Below the pieces are notes generated by a model. That model saw nothing but the letters and a program-made list of their open reading frames with translations. It had not been told where the DNA came from and did not search any database. From Agrilutibacter niabensis (GTDB lineage: Bacteria > Pseudomonadota > Gammaproteobacteria > Xanthomonadales > Xanthomonadaceae): a stretch of 64,000 nt of DNA. Positions 1-8,568 of this stretch are shown here, piece after piece (within the stretch, counting starts at the first letter, position 1; the number at the start of each line of letters is the position of its first letter). The stretch spans positions 1-64,000 of the forward strand of contig NZ_JBHSNJ010000013.1 in assembly GCF_042657165.1 (NCBI RefSeq), read 5' to 3'. The translations under genes and the position numbers were made by a program.

Positions 1-102
1 GGGGCCACACCGTTTGGCGGGGCGCGCATTGTGCACAGCCCCAACCAAATTGGGAAGAGGGAAAGCGAAAAAACTCTGAGCTTTTCGAGATTGACACGCT
101 GT

Positions 103-135
103 CGCTGGCTGCGCAGCGACAGCACGCAGCCAGCG
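103..135 (-). terminator. Hairpin downstream of tyrS
   Basis: A perfect 11-bp inverted repeat (CGCTGGCTGCG at 103-113, its complement at 125-135) lies just past the tyrS stop codon. No T-run follows it directly on the minus strand; a T-rich stretch comes about 30 nt later. It could be a weak terminator or an RNA-stabilising 3' hairpin. The remainder of 1-140 shows no gene. Confidence 0.4.
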
Positions 136-140
136 CGCAC

Positions 141-1361
141 TCAACCGGCAATCAGGCGAACCCGCGCGAATGTGCGCTTGCCCACCGCAAGCACACCCTC
201 GAATCCTGGCGTGAACAAACGCTGCGCATCCTCGATGACTTCACCATCGATGCGCACCGCACGCTCCTTCAGCTTGCGATTCGCCTCGGAGTTGCTTGGA
301 GTGAGGCCTGCAGCGGTCAACAGCGCGGCGATGCGTACACCTTCTGCCGCCACGGCCACATCGGTGAACGGCAGCGCAGCGGTATCGCCTTCGCCACGCA
401 CGGCCGCATTCCAGCCCGCAACCGCGATTTCCGCGGCGGACGCGCCGTGGAAACGCGCGGCCAGCTCACGCGCCAACCGCAGCTTGAGATCGCGCGGATT
501 CAACGCCCCGGCTTCGATGTCGCGTTTGAGCGAAACCACTTCCACAAGGGAAATCTCGAAGCTCAGCAGCTCGATCCAGCGCCACATCAGCGTGTCGTCG
601 ATCTTCATCGTCTTGGTGACGATATCGATCGCGGGCTCGTTGATGCCGATGTAATTGCCCAGCGACTTCGACATCTTCTGGACGCCGTCCAGACCCTCCA
701 GCAACGGCATGGTGAGCACGATCTGCGGCGACTGGCCGTGGTGTTCCTGCAGGCCGCGCCCCATCAGCAGGTTGAACTTCTGATCCGTGCCACCGAGTTC
801 GACGTCGGACTTCAGCGCCACCGAGTCGTAGCCCTGCACCAGCGGATACAGGAACTCGTGGATCGCGATGGACTGCTGCGCGGCGTAACGCTTGGCGAAA
901 TCGTCACGCTCGAGCATGCGCGCGACGGTGTGCTGCGCGGCGAGCTTGATCATGTCGGCGGACGACATCTGCCCGAACCACTCGCTGTTGAAGCGTACTT
1001 CAGTGCGTTCGCGATCAAGCACCTTGAACACCTGCTCGGAATAGGTCTGCGCATTGGCCAGCACATCCTCGCGGGTGAGCGGCTTGCGGGTGACGTTCTT
1101 GCCGGTCGGGTCGCCGATCATTCCGGTGAAATCGCCGATCAGGAAGATCACCTGGTGGCCGAGGTCCTGGAACTGCCGCATCTTGTTGAGTAGCACCGTG
1201 TGGCCCAGATGGAGGTCGGGGGCCGTGGGGTCGAAACCGGCCTTGATCCGCAAGGGACGACCAAGCGCCAACCGTGCAGCGAGCTCATCGCGCTTGAGGA
1301 TCTCGTCGGCGCCTCGGGCGATGAGGTCCAGGGCTTCGTTCAGGGGGGCGAGTACGGGCAC
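141..1361 (-). CDS. tyrS: Tyrosyl-tRNA synthetase
   Basis: Charges tRNA-Tyr with tyrosine in the cytoplasm using ATP. The 406-residue protein is a class I synthetase: the HIGH-type motif HLGH is at residues 51-54 and KMSKS at 229-233. An S4-like RNA-binding tail near 345-406 contains EANRKLKERAVRIDGEVI. Length suits the TyrZ-like branch (about 400 residues) found in many Xanthomonadaceae. The start is GTG at 1361 with a GGAAAA stretch upstream. It is transcribed away from the M23 peptidase gene across a 173-bp shared regulatory region. Identification is firm. Confidence 0.97.
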   Translation of the reverse strand: MPVLAPLNEALDLIARGADEILKRDELAARLALGRPLRIKAGFDPTAPDLHLGHTVLLNKMRQFQDLGHQVIFLIGDFTGMIGDPTGKNVTRKPLTREDVLANAQTYSEQVFKVLDRERTEVRFNSEWFGQMSSADMIKLAAQHTVARMLERDDFAKRYAAQQSIAIHEFLYPLVQGYDSVALKSDVELGGTDQKFNLLMGRGLQEHHGQSPQIVLTMPLLEGLDGVQKMSKSLGNYIGINEPAIDIVTKTMKIDDTLMWRWIELLSFEISLVEVVSLKRDIEAGALNPRDLKLRLARELAARFHGASAAEIAVAGWNAAVRGEGDTAALPFTDVAVAAEGVRIAALLTAAGLTPSNSEANRKLKERAVRIDGEVIEDAQRLFTPGFEGVLAVGKRTFARVRLIAG

Positions 1362-1428
1362 TTTCAGTTTTCCGATGAGTGGCGCCTACCTGAATGGGAC
1401 GGTCGGCGTGAATTTCGTTAGAGCGAAG

Positions 1429-1443
1429 TTAACACGGTGTTAA
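1429..1443. promoter_or_regulatory. Palindrome TTAACAC-N-GTGTTAA between divergent genes
   Basis: A perfect 7+1+7 inverted repeat sits in the AT-richer gap between tyrS and the M23 peptidase gene, 68 nt upstream of the tyrS start and 40 nt upstream of the predicted peptidase -35. Its symmetry suggests a dimeric regulator site. I cannot name the regulator. Confidence 0.4.
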
Positions 1444-1482
1444 ACCGAGTTCTACGTCAAAATTCCTTTGTCCTTCAAGGGT

Positions 1483-1511
1483 TTGACGCGGACTGCTCAC
1501 GTGACTATGTT
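1483..1511 (+). promoter_or_regulatory. Sigma-70-type promoter for the M23 peptidase gene
   Basis: TTGACG (1483-1488) and TATGTT (1506-1511) are separated by 17 bp, the ideal spacing. This places transcription start near 1518, about 107 nt before the preferred ATG at 1625. Confidence 0.5.
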
Positions 1512-1624
1512 ACCCCCCGTTACACGCGCGTCACATGAGTGAATCCGATGCGCGAACAGGTTGTTTCGGAACCACGGAGTGGATGCCGGAAATTTCGAAA
1601 CCGTATTGCAGGGGGATGGTAGCA

Positions 1625-3079
1625 ATGGGCAAATCCGGACTCGGCGCGCAAAGGCGCGAACGACTCAAGGCATTGCGTGAAGCCGCGCTGCACCGTCCGG
1701 TGCTGGCCCGACATCTTTCCGATGGATTCAATGGCCGCTGGTCCCGCCGCCAGTGGGCGCAGGCGAGCCTGGTAGCCACGCTGGGCATGCTGGTGGCGGC
1801 AATCGTCCCGGGGTTCAGCCCCGTGGACAACGCACCGGCAGCGCCGCAACGCCTGTCGATGGCGCTGCCGCTGCCGACGCTGCCGCTGGCGCGCCTGCAG
1901 GGCCAGACCGGTGACAGCTGGCAGGTGGTGCGCGTCGAGCGCGGCCAGACCCTGTCCACGCTGTTCAAGCAGCTCGACCTTTCCCCGTCGACCCTGCACG
2001 AGGTGATGCAGCAGCCAGGCGCGCGCGAAGCCCTGACCAAGCTGAAGCCCGGCGCGGAACTCGCTTTCGACCTGCCCGTGGGCGTCGACGGTCAGGGCGG
2101 TGAACTCCGCGCCCTTCGTTTCGACCGCGACGCGACCCACCGCGTGGAAATGACCTTCGACGGCGAGCAGATCCGCCAGAAGGTGATCGAGCGCCCGAGC
2201 GAGACCCGCACCGTGGTGCTCAGCGGCAAGGTCGGTCGGTCGCTGTTCCGTTCGGCGCGCAAGCTCGGCCTGAGCGGCAGCAACATCAACACGCTGACCG
2301 ACGAGATCTTCAAGTACGACATCGACTTCAACGACGACGTGGCCGCCAGCGACCGCTTCAGCGTGGTGGTCGAACAGACCTGGCGCGAAGGCGAGCTGAT
2401 CGGCACCGGGCCGGTGCTGGCCGCGACCTTCACCACCGGCAACAAGCTGCACACCGGCTTCCGCTTCGTGCGCAACGGCAAGGCCGAGTACTTCACCGGC
2501 GACGGCCGCCCGCTGAAGAAGAGCTTCATCCGCATGCCGATTCCGTATGCGCGCCTGACCTCTGGCTTCGGCGCCCGCCGCCATCCGGTGCTTGGCCGCA
2601 TGCGCATGCACAAGGGTGTTGACTACGCGGCCCGTCCGGGCACGCCGATCATGGCGGCGGGCGACGCGCGCGTGGTATCCGCCGGCTGGCAGGGCGGCTA
2701 TGGCAATGCCGTGGTGCTCGACCACGGCCGTGGCTACACCACGCTGTACGGGCACATGTCGCGCGTCGGCAAGATCAAGCGTGGCCAGCGCATCGCCCAG
2801 GGCACGGTGATCGGTTACGTCGGCAGCACCGGCATGTCCACCGGCCCGCACCTGCACTACGAATTCCGCATCAACGGCGCGCACCGCAATCCGCTGTCGA
2901 TCACCATGCCGCCGCCGGAACCGTTGAGCGGCGCGGCGCTGGCGCAGTTCCGCCAGCAGACCTCGGTGGCGCTGGCGCGCATCAAGAAGGTCGAGAACAT
3001 CATCTACGCCGACGCCGGCAGCGAGCCGAAGCAGGTGGCCGCCGCCACCGTGGTGAAGAAGAACGGCCGCAAGAGCTGA
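1625..3079 (+). CDS. M23 (LytM-type) peptidoglycan endopeptidase, membrane anchored
   Basis: Predicted murein DD-endopeptidase or LytM regulator in the periplasm. With the ATG at 1625 the protein has 484 residues: a cytoplasmic basic N-terminus, one membrane segment near 46-64, an OapA/LysM-like central region (VRVERGQTLSTLFKQLDL) and a C-terminal M23 domain. Zinc ligands are visible: HxxxD (HKGVD, about 329-333) and HLH (about 409-411). The frame stays open back to 1535, but AGGGGG sits 9 nt before the ATG at 1625, so that start is preferred. anmK follows on the same strand 90 nt downstream, fitting a cell-wall role. The exact bond cleaved cannot be read from sequence. Confidence 0.9.
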   Translation: MGKSGLGAQRRERLKALREAALHRPVLARHLSDGFNGRWSRRQWAQASLVATLGMLVAAIVPGFSPVDNAPAAPQRLSMALPLPTLPLARLQGQTGDSWQVVRVERGQTLSTLFKQLDLSPSTLHEVMQQPGAREALTKLKPGAELAFDLPVGVDGQGGELRALRFDRDATHRVEMTFDGEQIRQKVIERPSETRTVVLSGKVGRSLFRSARKLGLSGSNINTLTDEIFKYDIDFNDDVAASDRFSVVVEQTWREGELIGTGPVLAATFTTGNKLHTGFRFVRNGKAEYFTGDGRPLKKSFIRMPIPYARLTSGFGARRHPVLGRMRMHKGVDYAARPGTPIMAAGDARVVSAGWQGGYGNAVVLDHGRGYTTLYGHMSRVGKIKRGQRIAQGTVIGYVGSTGMSTGPHLHYEFRINGAHRNPLSITMPPPEPLSGAALAQFRQQTSVALARIKKVENIIYADAGSEPKQVAAATVVKKNGRKS

Positions 3080-3111
3080 CGCGTACGGCCGGCCCGGCCG
3101 GCCATTGCACG

Positions 3112-3137
3112 GTAGTGCCGGATTCGTCCGGCACTAC
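3112..3137. repeat. GTAG-headed REP-like hairpin
   Basis: GTAGTGCCGGA, loop TTCG, then TCCGGCACTAC form a perfect 11-bp stem with a UUCG-type tetraloop. Starting with GTAG is the hallmark of the Stenotrophomonas GTAG (SMAG) REP family. It lies between the M23 gene and anmK, where it could act as an mRNA 3' stabiliser or terminator. Confidence 0.6.
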
Positions 3138-3169
3138 ACAAAGACGGCGTTGAACGGTTTACTGCCTCG

Positions 3170-4318
3170 ATGCCGCATACCGACTCCGAATCACAACTCT
3201 TCCTGGGCCTGATTTCCGGCACCAGTGCCGACGGCATCGATGCCGCGCTGGTGCGCTTCAGGGGTCACGGCGACGCCAGCCATTGCGAACTGGTCCATGG
3301 CCGCACGTATGCCTGGCCGGAGGCCGTGCGCGCGCGCCTGATCGCGCTCGGCCAGGGCGCGGCGATCGACTCCATCGACGAGATCGGCACGCTCGACGTG
3401 CGCATCGGCGAACACTTCGCCGCGGCCGCCCGGCAACTGGCGGACGAAGCGGGGATCGCCGCCAGTCACATCCAGGCGATCGGGTCGCATGGCCAGACGG
3501 TGCGGCATCGCCCCGCGGGCGCCGCTTTCGATGGCACCCATCCATTCACGATGCAACTGGGCGATGCGCACGTGATCGCCGAACGCAGCGGCATCACCAC
3601 CGTGGCCGACTTCCGCCGTCGCGATGTGGCCGCCGGCGGCCACGGCGCACCGCTGCTGCCGGCGCTGCACAACGCCTTGCTGCACTCGGCGCATGAAGAC
3701 CGTGCGGTATTGAACTTGGGTGGCATCGCCAACTTCACGTTGCTGCCGCAACGGGGCGACGTGCGCGGCTTCGATACGGGGCCGGCGAATGCATTGATGG
3801 ATGCGTGGTGCGCACGGCATACCGGAAACGCTTTCGACGCCGGCGGCGCGTTCGCCGCCCAGGGCACCTGTGATGCGCTGCTGCTGCGGCGACTGCTGGA
3901 CGAGCCGTGGTTCGCGCTGCCGCCGCCCAAGAGCACCGGGCGCGAAGTGTTCCACCTCGACTGGGTGCAGGCGCGCCTGCAGGGCGGCGAAGCCGCCGCC
4001 GACGTGCAGGCCACGCTGCTGGAACTCACCGCGACGAGCGTGGCCGATGCGCTGCGCGCGCAGCAGCCCGGCACGCGACGCGTCCTGGTCTGTGGCGGCG
4101 GCGTGCACAACGCCCGGCTGCTGCAGCGGATCGCCGCCAACTTGCCGGAGGCGGTAGTGGAATCGACCGCCGCGCAAGGCGTGGATCCGGATTTCGTCGA
4201 GGCGATGGGCTTTGCCTGGCTGGCGCGCCAGGCCCTGTCCGGCTTGCCCGGCAACCTGCCGAGCGTCACCGGCGCGCGCGGCCCGCGCGTGCTCGGCGTG
4301 GTGTATCCGCGCGCCTAG
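3170..4318 (+). CDS. anmK: Anhydro-N-acetylmuramic acid kinase
   Basis: Phosphorylates and opens 1,6-anhydro-MurNAc, giving MurNAc-6-phosphate during recycling of wall fragments. The 382-residue protein starts with the family signature LISGTSADGID (residues 14-24) and carries the hexokinase-like fold motifs NLGGIANFT and FDTGPANALMD, plus CGGGVHNARL near residue 305. It faces the ampG-like permease gene, which would import the same muropeptides. Its TAG stop shares CTAG with the stop of the convergent small gene. Confidence 0.95.
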   Translation: MPHTDSESQLFLGLISGTSADGIDAALVRFRGHGDASHCELVHGRTYAWPEAVRARLIALGQGAAIDSIDEIGTLDVRIGEHFAAAARQLADEAGIAASHIQAIGSHGQTVRHRPAGAAFDGTHPFTMQLGDAHVIAERSGITTVADFRRRDVAAGGHGAPLLPALHNALLHSAHEDRAVLNLGGIANFTLLPQRGDVRGFDTGPANALMDAWCARHTGNAFDAGGAFAAQGTCDALLLRRLLDEPWFALPPPKSTGREVFHLDWVQARLQGGEAAADVQATLLELTATSVADALRAQQPGTRRVLVCGGGVHNARLLQRIAANLPEAVVESTAAQGVDPDFVEAMGFAWLARQALSGLPGNLPSVTGARGPRVLGVVYPRA

Positions 4319-4641
4319 GCCGGGTCCTTGCTTTCGGGGAAGCTGGACAGGGCAAAGCTCATGTCCGGACCGGGAGCAGCTGGTTCCTGCGGCCGTTCGA
4401 CGCGGCCGATCAGCGAGAAACCGGGGTCGTTCGGCACCTGCTCGAGCGCCGCGATCGCTTCCTTGAGCGCGTCGCTGTCGGTGTCGCTGAAGCGGACGTT
4501 GATATCGGCCTCGACCGCGTACAGCCCCTGCTCCAGCAGGTGCAGCAGGGCTTGCGGCAGGCTCCAGTGCCGCGCGTCGGCCACGCGACGGATGCGATCC
4601 GCCAGCACGGGGTCGATATCACGGAGCACGATTTCGGTCAT
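4315..4641 (-). CDS. Small conserved protein with ribbon-helix-helix-like N-terminus
   Basis: No function is known to me. Using the ATG at 4641 the protein has 108 residues and begins MTEIVLRDIDPVLADRIRRV, a beta-strand-then-helix pattern like FitA/Arc-type ribbon-helix-helix DNA-binding proteins. An acidic middle follows (FSDTDSDALKEAI), then a Pro-rich tail. The frame is open upstream to 4719 but neither upstream ATG has a clear ribosome-binding site. It sits between anmK and the ampG-like gene, transcribed with the latter. A regulator role is only inference. Confidence 0.6.
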   Translation of the reverse strand: MTEIVLRDIDPVLADRIRRVADARHWSLPQALLHLLEQGLYAVEADINVRFSDTDSDALKEAIAALEQVPNDPGFSLIGRVERPQEPAAPGPDMSFALSSFPESKDPA

Positions 4642-4734
4642 GGGGAATGCTGGCATGGCGAGCAGGGCCCGAAACCACCCGAAGTCATTGTTTTCACATT
4701 TCCGGGGGGCTGTCGTCAAATCTCGTCACTTTGT

Positions 4735-6117
4735 TCACGCCGACGAGGCGGCCGCGGCCGGTGGCGAGGTCGGATGCCGGCGCGCAAGGGCCAGGCACAG
4801 CAACAGCGCGGGAATGCCGATCACCGCGGTGGCGGTGAAGAACAGCGAGTAGGCCTCGAGAAGGGTGCGGCCGACTTCGAGCTGTTCGACCGCCCACCCG
4901 GACAGCCCCTTCAGCACCTTGCCCAGCAACGCGTAGAACGAGCTGAGCAACGCGTACTGGGTGGCGGTGTAGCCGATGTTGGTCAGGCTGGACATGTAGC
5001 CCACCAGCGCCACCCCGGCAAAGCCGTTGCAGAAGTTGTCGATCACCATTGCCGCGGTGAAGACGCCCGCATCCGCGCCATGCAGGGCGAGATAGGCGAA
5101 GGCCAGGTTCGAGCCCGGCCCCAGCACGGCGCCTGCCAGCAGCGTTGCGACGAAGCCGAATCGCACCGCGCACAGGCCAGCGGCGGCGACGCCGAGCACG
5201 GTCGCCACCAGCCCGGCCGACGCGCGAACGGCGCCGACGGTTTCCTTGGCGATCCCCAGGTCCGCATAGAAGGGATTGGCCATCGGCCCCATCACGAAGT
5301 CCGGCAGGCGATACAGGCTGATCACCGCCAGCATCAGCAGCGCCCACCGTCCGTGCTGGCGAAAGAACGCCACGAATGGCCCGACCACGGCGTCGAACAA
5401 ACCCTGCGGCGTGAGCAGCGCCGGGTGCGGCGCCGCCGCCGCCTGCAGGCTCACCGCGGGCTCGCGCGCCAGGAACACCGCGACCACGCCGACGCCCATC
5501 AGCAGCGCCATGACCTCGTACGACAGCGACCAGCCGATCGTCGCCGCGAAGATCAGGATGAGCGAGTCGGTGACGAGCAGCGCTCCGCGGTACCCCAGCG
5601 TCGACGTCGACGTGAGCAGGCCTTGCTGTTCGTTGCTGTCGGCGCTTTCGATGCGCCAGGCGTCGATGACGATGTCCTGCGTCGCCGAGGCGAACGCCAC
5701 CACCAGTGCCAGCGCGCCAAACACCAGCAACTGGTCCAGGACCATGCCGCCGAGCCGCAGCTCACCCTGCTGCGGTTGCACCAGCGCCATTCCGGTCAGC
5801 GCGGCCGCCACGACCAGCTGCGCCAGTAGCATCCAGCCACGCCGCCGGCCGAGCCAGCGACCGACCAGCGGCGCGTCGAGCTTGTCCACGACCGGCGCCC
5901 ACAGGAACTTGAGCGAGTAAGCCAGCCCCACCCAGGACAGGAAGCCGATGGTCGACAGCTCGATGCCGTTTTCGCGCATCCAGAAGCCAAGCGTGTTGCC
6001 GACCAGGTAGATCGGAATGCCCGAACTGAATCCCAGCAGCAGCATCACCAGCACCTTGGGCTGGCGCAGGTTCAGCAGCACGCGCTGCCAGCCGGAGCGC
6101 TCAGAGGTCGTGGTCAT
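4735..6117 (-). CDS. ampG: AmpG-family MFS permease (muropeptide importer)
   Basis: Predicted inner-membrane importer of anhydro-muropeptides. The 460-residue protein has about 12-14 hydrophobic segments and AmpG-like sequence: LLGFSSGIPIYLVGNTLGFW near the start and FLSWVGLAYSLKFLWAPVVD after it. The ATG at 6117 lies inside the xthA end (17-nt overlap), so the two are probably co-translated; the longer open frame to 6327 only reads through xthA out of frame. Nearby anmK supports a wall-recycling role. Other AmpG-like paralogues transport other solutes, so the substrate is inferred. Confidence 0.83.
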   Translation of the reverse strand: MTTTSERSGWQRVLLNLRQPKVLVMLLLGFSSGIPIYLVGNTLGFWMRENGIELSTIGFLSWVGLAYSLKFLWAPVVDKLDAPLVGRWLGRRRGWMLLAQLVVAAALTGMALVQPQQGELRLGGMVLDQLLVFGALALVVAFASATQDIVIDAWRIESADSNEQQGLLTSTSTLGYRGALLVTDSLILIFAATIGWSLSYEVMALLMGVGVVAVFLAREPAVSLQAAAAPHPALLTPQGLFDAVVGPFVAFFRQHGRWALLMLAVISLYRLPDFVMGPMANPFYADLGIAKETVGAVRASAGLVATVLGVAAAGLCAVRFGFVATLLAGAVLGPGSNLAFAYLALHGADAGVFTAAMVIDNFCNGFAGVALVGYMSSLTNIGYTATQYALLSSFYALLGKVLKGLSGWAVEQLEVGRTLLEAYSLFFTATAVIGIPALLLCLALARRHPTSPPAAAASSA

Positions 6118-6880
6118 AGTCCACCGCGAAAGGGGCATGGTCGGAGAAACGCGGGCTCGGGAATATGGCGCAGGCGCGCAGGCGGTCGCGCAGCGACGGC
6201 GTGACGAACTGGTAGTCGATCCGCCATCCCACGTTGTTGGCGCGCGCCGCGCCGCGGTTGCTCCACCAGGTGTAGTCCTGGCCTTCAGCGTGCAACTGGC
6301 GGTAGGCGTCGACCCAGCCGGACTCATCCCTGCACACGCCGTTGAGCCAGTCGCGCTCCTGCGGCAGGCACCCGGAATTCTTCTGGTTGCTGGTCCAGTT
6401 CTTGATGTCCAGGCGGCTGCGGACGATGTTCCAGTCGCCGCACAGCACGTAGTCGCGACCGGACGCCAGCCACTGCTCCAGGATCGGCCCGAGCCACTCC
6501 ATGACCTCGAACTTGAAGCCCTGGCGCAACTCGCCGGACGAGCCGGAAGGGATGTAGAACGAGACCACGCTCAGGTTGCCGAAGCGCGCTTCGATATAGC
6601 GACCCTCGTCGTCGAACGCGGACCATCCCATCGCGCCCAGGACCTCGTCGGGCTCGCGCCGGGAATAGATGGCGACGCCGCTGTAACCCTTCTTGGTGGT
6701 GGCGTCCTTGAAGAACGCCCGATAGCCGTCGGGGCGGAACGCAGCGTCGGCAAGCTGGTGCTCCTGTGCCTTGGTTTCCTGCAGGCACAGCACGTCGGCG
6801 TCCTGCGCGCCGAACCAGTCGAAGAAGCCCTTGTTGGCGGCCGAGCGCAGGCCGTTGGCGTTGAAGCTGATGATGCGCAT
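6101..6880 (-). CDS. xthA: Exodeoxyribonuclease III
   Basis: AP endonuclease and 3'-5' exonuclease of base excision repair, in the EEP nuclease superfamily. The 259-residue protein shows the standard motifs: FNANGLRSA at the start, LQETK (metal-binding Glu), GDWNIVRSRLDI (Asp and Asn), a mid-protein RIDYQFVTP and a terminal SDHAPFAVDYD with the catalytic His. The gene overlaps the permease gene by 17 nt, so the two form one transcription unit. The substrate preference (DNA repair) is well established for the family. Confidence 0.93.
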   Translation of the reverse strand: MRIISFNANGLRSAANKGFFDWFGAQDADVLCLQETKAQEHQLADAAFRPDGYRAFFKDATTKKGYSGVAIYSRREPDEVLGAMGWSAFDDEGRYIEARFGNLSVVSFYIPSGSSGELRQGFKFEVMEWLGPILEQWLASGRDYVLCGDWNIVRSRLDIKNWTSNQKNSGCLPQERDWLNGVCRDESGWVDAYRQLHAEGQDYTWWSNRGAARANNVGWRIDYQFVTPSLRDRLRACAIFPSPRFSDHAPFAVDYDHDL

Positions 6881-7055
6881 TGAAAGTCGGCGATGGGGGA
6901 GTGGGGAAAGGCGGGCCCCAGCCTAGCCGAAGTCGACCGCGGGTTGCCCTTCGAGACCGACGGACCAGCACGCAGCTGCGATCACATCCATCGTCGGGTC
7001 GCCCTGCCCACCGCACTGCCTTACGATTCGTGTTCCCCATCCCCGGCTACCGGCC

Positions 7056-7718
7056 TTGAACGACCACCGCTCCCGCTTCCTCCAACTCGCCCTGCGCGCC
7101 GATGCGCTGCGCTTCGGCGACTTCACCCTGAAATCCGGACGCCAGAGCCCGTATTTCTTCAACGCCGGATTGTTCAATTCGGGCGCGCTGCTGGCCGAAC
7201 TCGCCAGCTGTTACGCGGACGCGATCGACGCACGCGCCCTGGGTTTCGACCTGCTGTTCGGACCGGCCTACAAGGGCATTCCGCTCGCCACCGCCGTCGC
7301 CTGCGAATACGCGCGCCGCGGTCGCGACCTCCCGCTCGCCTTCAACCGCAAGGAAGCCAAGGCGCACGGCGAGGGCGGCACCCTGATCGGCGCACCCTTG
7401 GCGGGGAAGCGCGTGCTGATCGTGGACGACGTGATCACCGCCGGCACCGCGATCCGCGAGGCACTGACGATCATCCGCGGTGCCGGTGGCATCGCCGCCG
7501 GCATCGTGATCGCGCTCGACCGGCAGGAGGCCGTCGACCCCAGCGTATCGCGACGCTCCGCGGCACAAACTGTCGCGGACGAACACGGGCTGCCGGTGGT
7601 CTCCGTCGCGAGCCTGTCGGACCTGCTGGAATTCGCGGGCGGCAATGCGGATCTCGTCGCGCAACGCGAACGCCTGCTCGCCTATCGTGCCGCGTACGGC
7701 AGCGAGACCGCCGGGTAG
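7056..7718 (+). CDS. pyrE: Orotate phosphoribosyltransferase
   Basis: Converts orotate and PRPP to orotidine 5'-phosphate in pyrimidine synthesis. The 220-residue protein has the family N-terminus RFGDFTLKSGRQSPYFFNAG, the dimer-interface segment FGPAYKGIPLA and the PRPP loop VLIVDDVITAGTAI near residues 119-133. The start is TTG at 7056: no ATG or GTG lies in frame between the upstream region and the conserved N-terminus. It is divergent from xthA across 175 bp in which I see no other gene. Confidence 0.95.
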   Translation: MNDHRSRFLQLALRADALRFGDFTLKSGRQSPYFFNAGLFNSGALLAELASCYADAIDARALGFDLLFGPAYKGIPLATAVACEYARRGRDLPLAFNRKEAKAHGEGGTLIGAPLAGKRVLIVDDVITAGTAIREALTIIRGAGGIAAGIVIALDRQEAVDPSVSRRSAAQTVADEHGLPVVSVASLSDLLEFAGGNADLVAQRERLLAYRAAYGSETAG

Positions 7719-7797
7719 CCTACGCAGCGTTGCCTGGGGCCACTGGCGCGATCCTTGCTTGTCCATTGGGCATCCGCGAATCATCGGCAGGACTTCC

Positions 7798-8472
7798 ATG
7801 AACAAGTTGTATGCCTCGCTGGCACTGGGCCTGGCCGCCGTGTTGCTGGCCCCCTCCGCCCGCGCGCAGCAGGCGGTCAAGGCAAAGAAGAAGCTGTATT
7901 GCTGGAACGAGGGCGGCCGCAAGGTCTGCGGCGATGCCCTGCCGGCCAACGCCGTGGACAGCGCGCGTACCGAGATCAGCGCCAAGAGCGGCATGGCGAC
8001 CAGCAAGGTCGATCGTGCGATGACGCCCGAGGAGCGCGCGGCGGCGGCCGCGCAGACGCAACTCGAGCAGCAGGCGCAGTTCAAGCTGGCCGCGCAGCGC
8101 ATGCGCGAGCACGCCATGGCCGAGTCCTATGCCACCGAGGCCGACCTGCGTCGGGCCTTCAGCGACCGCATGGCCTTGCTGGACGACACCATCAAGTCGG
8201 CGCAGCTGAGCATCGGCGGCCTGCGTCAGAGCCTGATCACCCTGCTTCGCCAGGCTGGCGAAGCCGAGCTGGCCGGCAAGCCGGTCCCGACCAACCTCAG
8301 CGGCACCATCCGCGCCCAGCATGGCGAACTCCTCCGCCAGCAGGGCCTGCTGGCGACCCATCGCCTGGACCGCAGCGAAATTGACGCCGAACTCGCCAGC
8401 GCGTTGCAGACCTACCGCGCACTGAAGGCGCCGCGGACGCCAGCGGCGGCTCCCGATGGCGGGGGCGCCTGA
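7798..8472 (+). CDS. Exported protein of unknown function
   Basis: I do not recognise a named family. The 224-residue protein starts at the ATG at 7798 behind AGGA and has a clean signal peptide (MNKLYASLALGLAAVLLAP, cleavage likely after ARA). The mature protein begins with KKLYCWNEGGRKVCGDALP, containing two cysteines 8 residues apart, like DUF4124-type periplasmic proteins. A long helical, Gln/Ala/Arg-rich, coiled-coil-prone middle follows. A strong terminator lies 30 nt after the stop, so it is probably monocistronic or the end of a pyrE unit. Confidence 0.8.
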   Translation: MNKLYASLALGLAAVLLAPSARAQQAVKAKKKLYCWNEGGRKVCGDALPANAVDSARTEISAKSGMATSKVDRAMTPEERAAAAAQTQLEQQAQFKLAAQRMREHAMAESYATEADLRRAFSDRMALLDDTIKSAQLSIGGLRQSLITLLRQAGEAELAGKPVPTNLSGTIRAQHGELLRQQGLLATHRLDRSEIDAELASALQTYRALKAPRTPAAAPDGGGA

Positions 8473-8502
8473 GCGGGGTTCCTGCCGCTGCCGCCCACAA
8501 GC

Positions 8503-8530
8503 AGAAAGCCGGTCAGTGACCGGCTTTTTG
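8503..8530 (+). terminator. Rho-independent terminator
   Basis: The stem AAGCCGGT / ACCGGCTT with loop CAGTG is followed by TTTTTGCTT on the plus strand. On the minus strand it also lies 40 nt past the algC stop, so it may serve both convergent genes. Confidence 0.85.
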
Positions 8531-8568
8531 CTTATTCGGGGAAGATAGAAGTCGCCCCCCGCCCTGGC

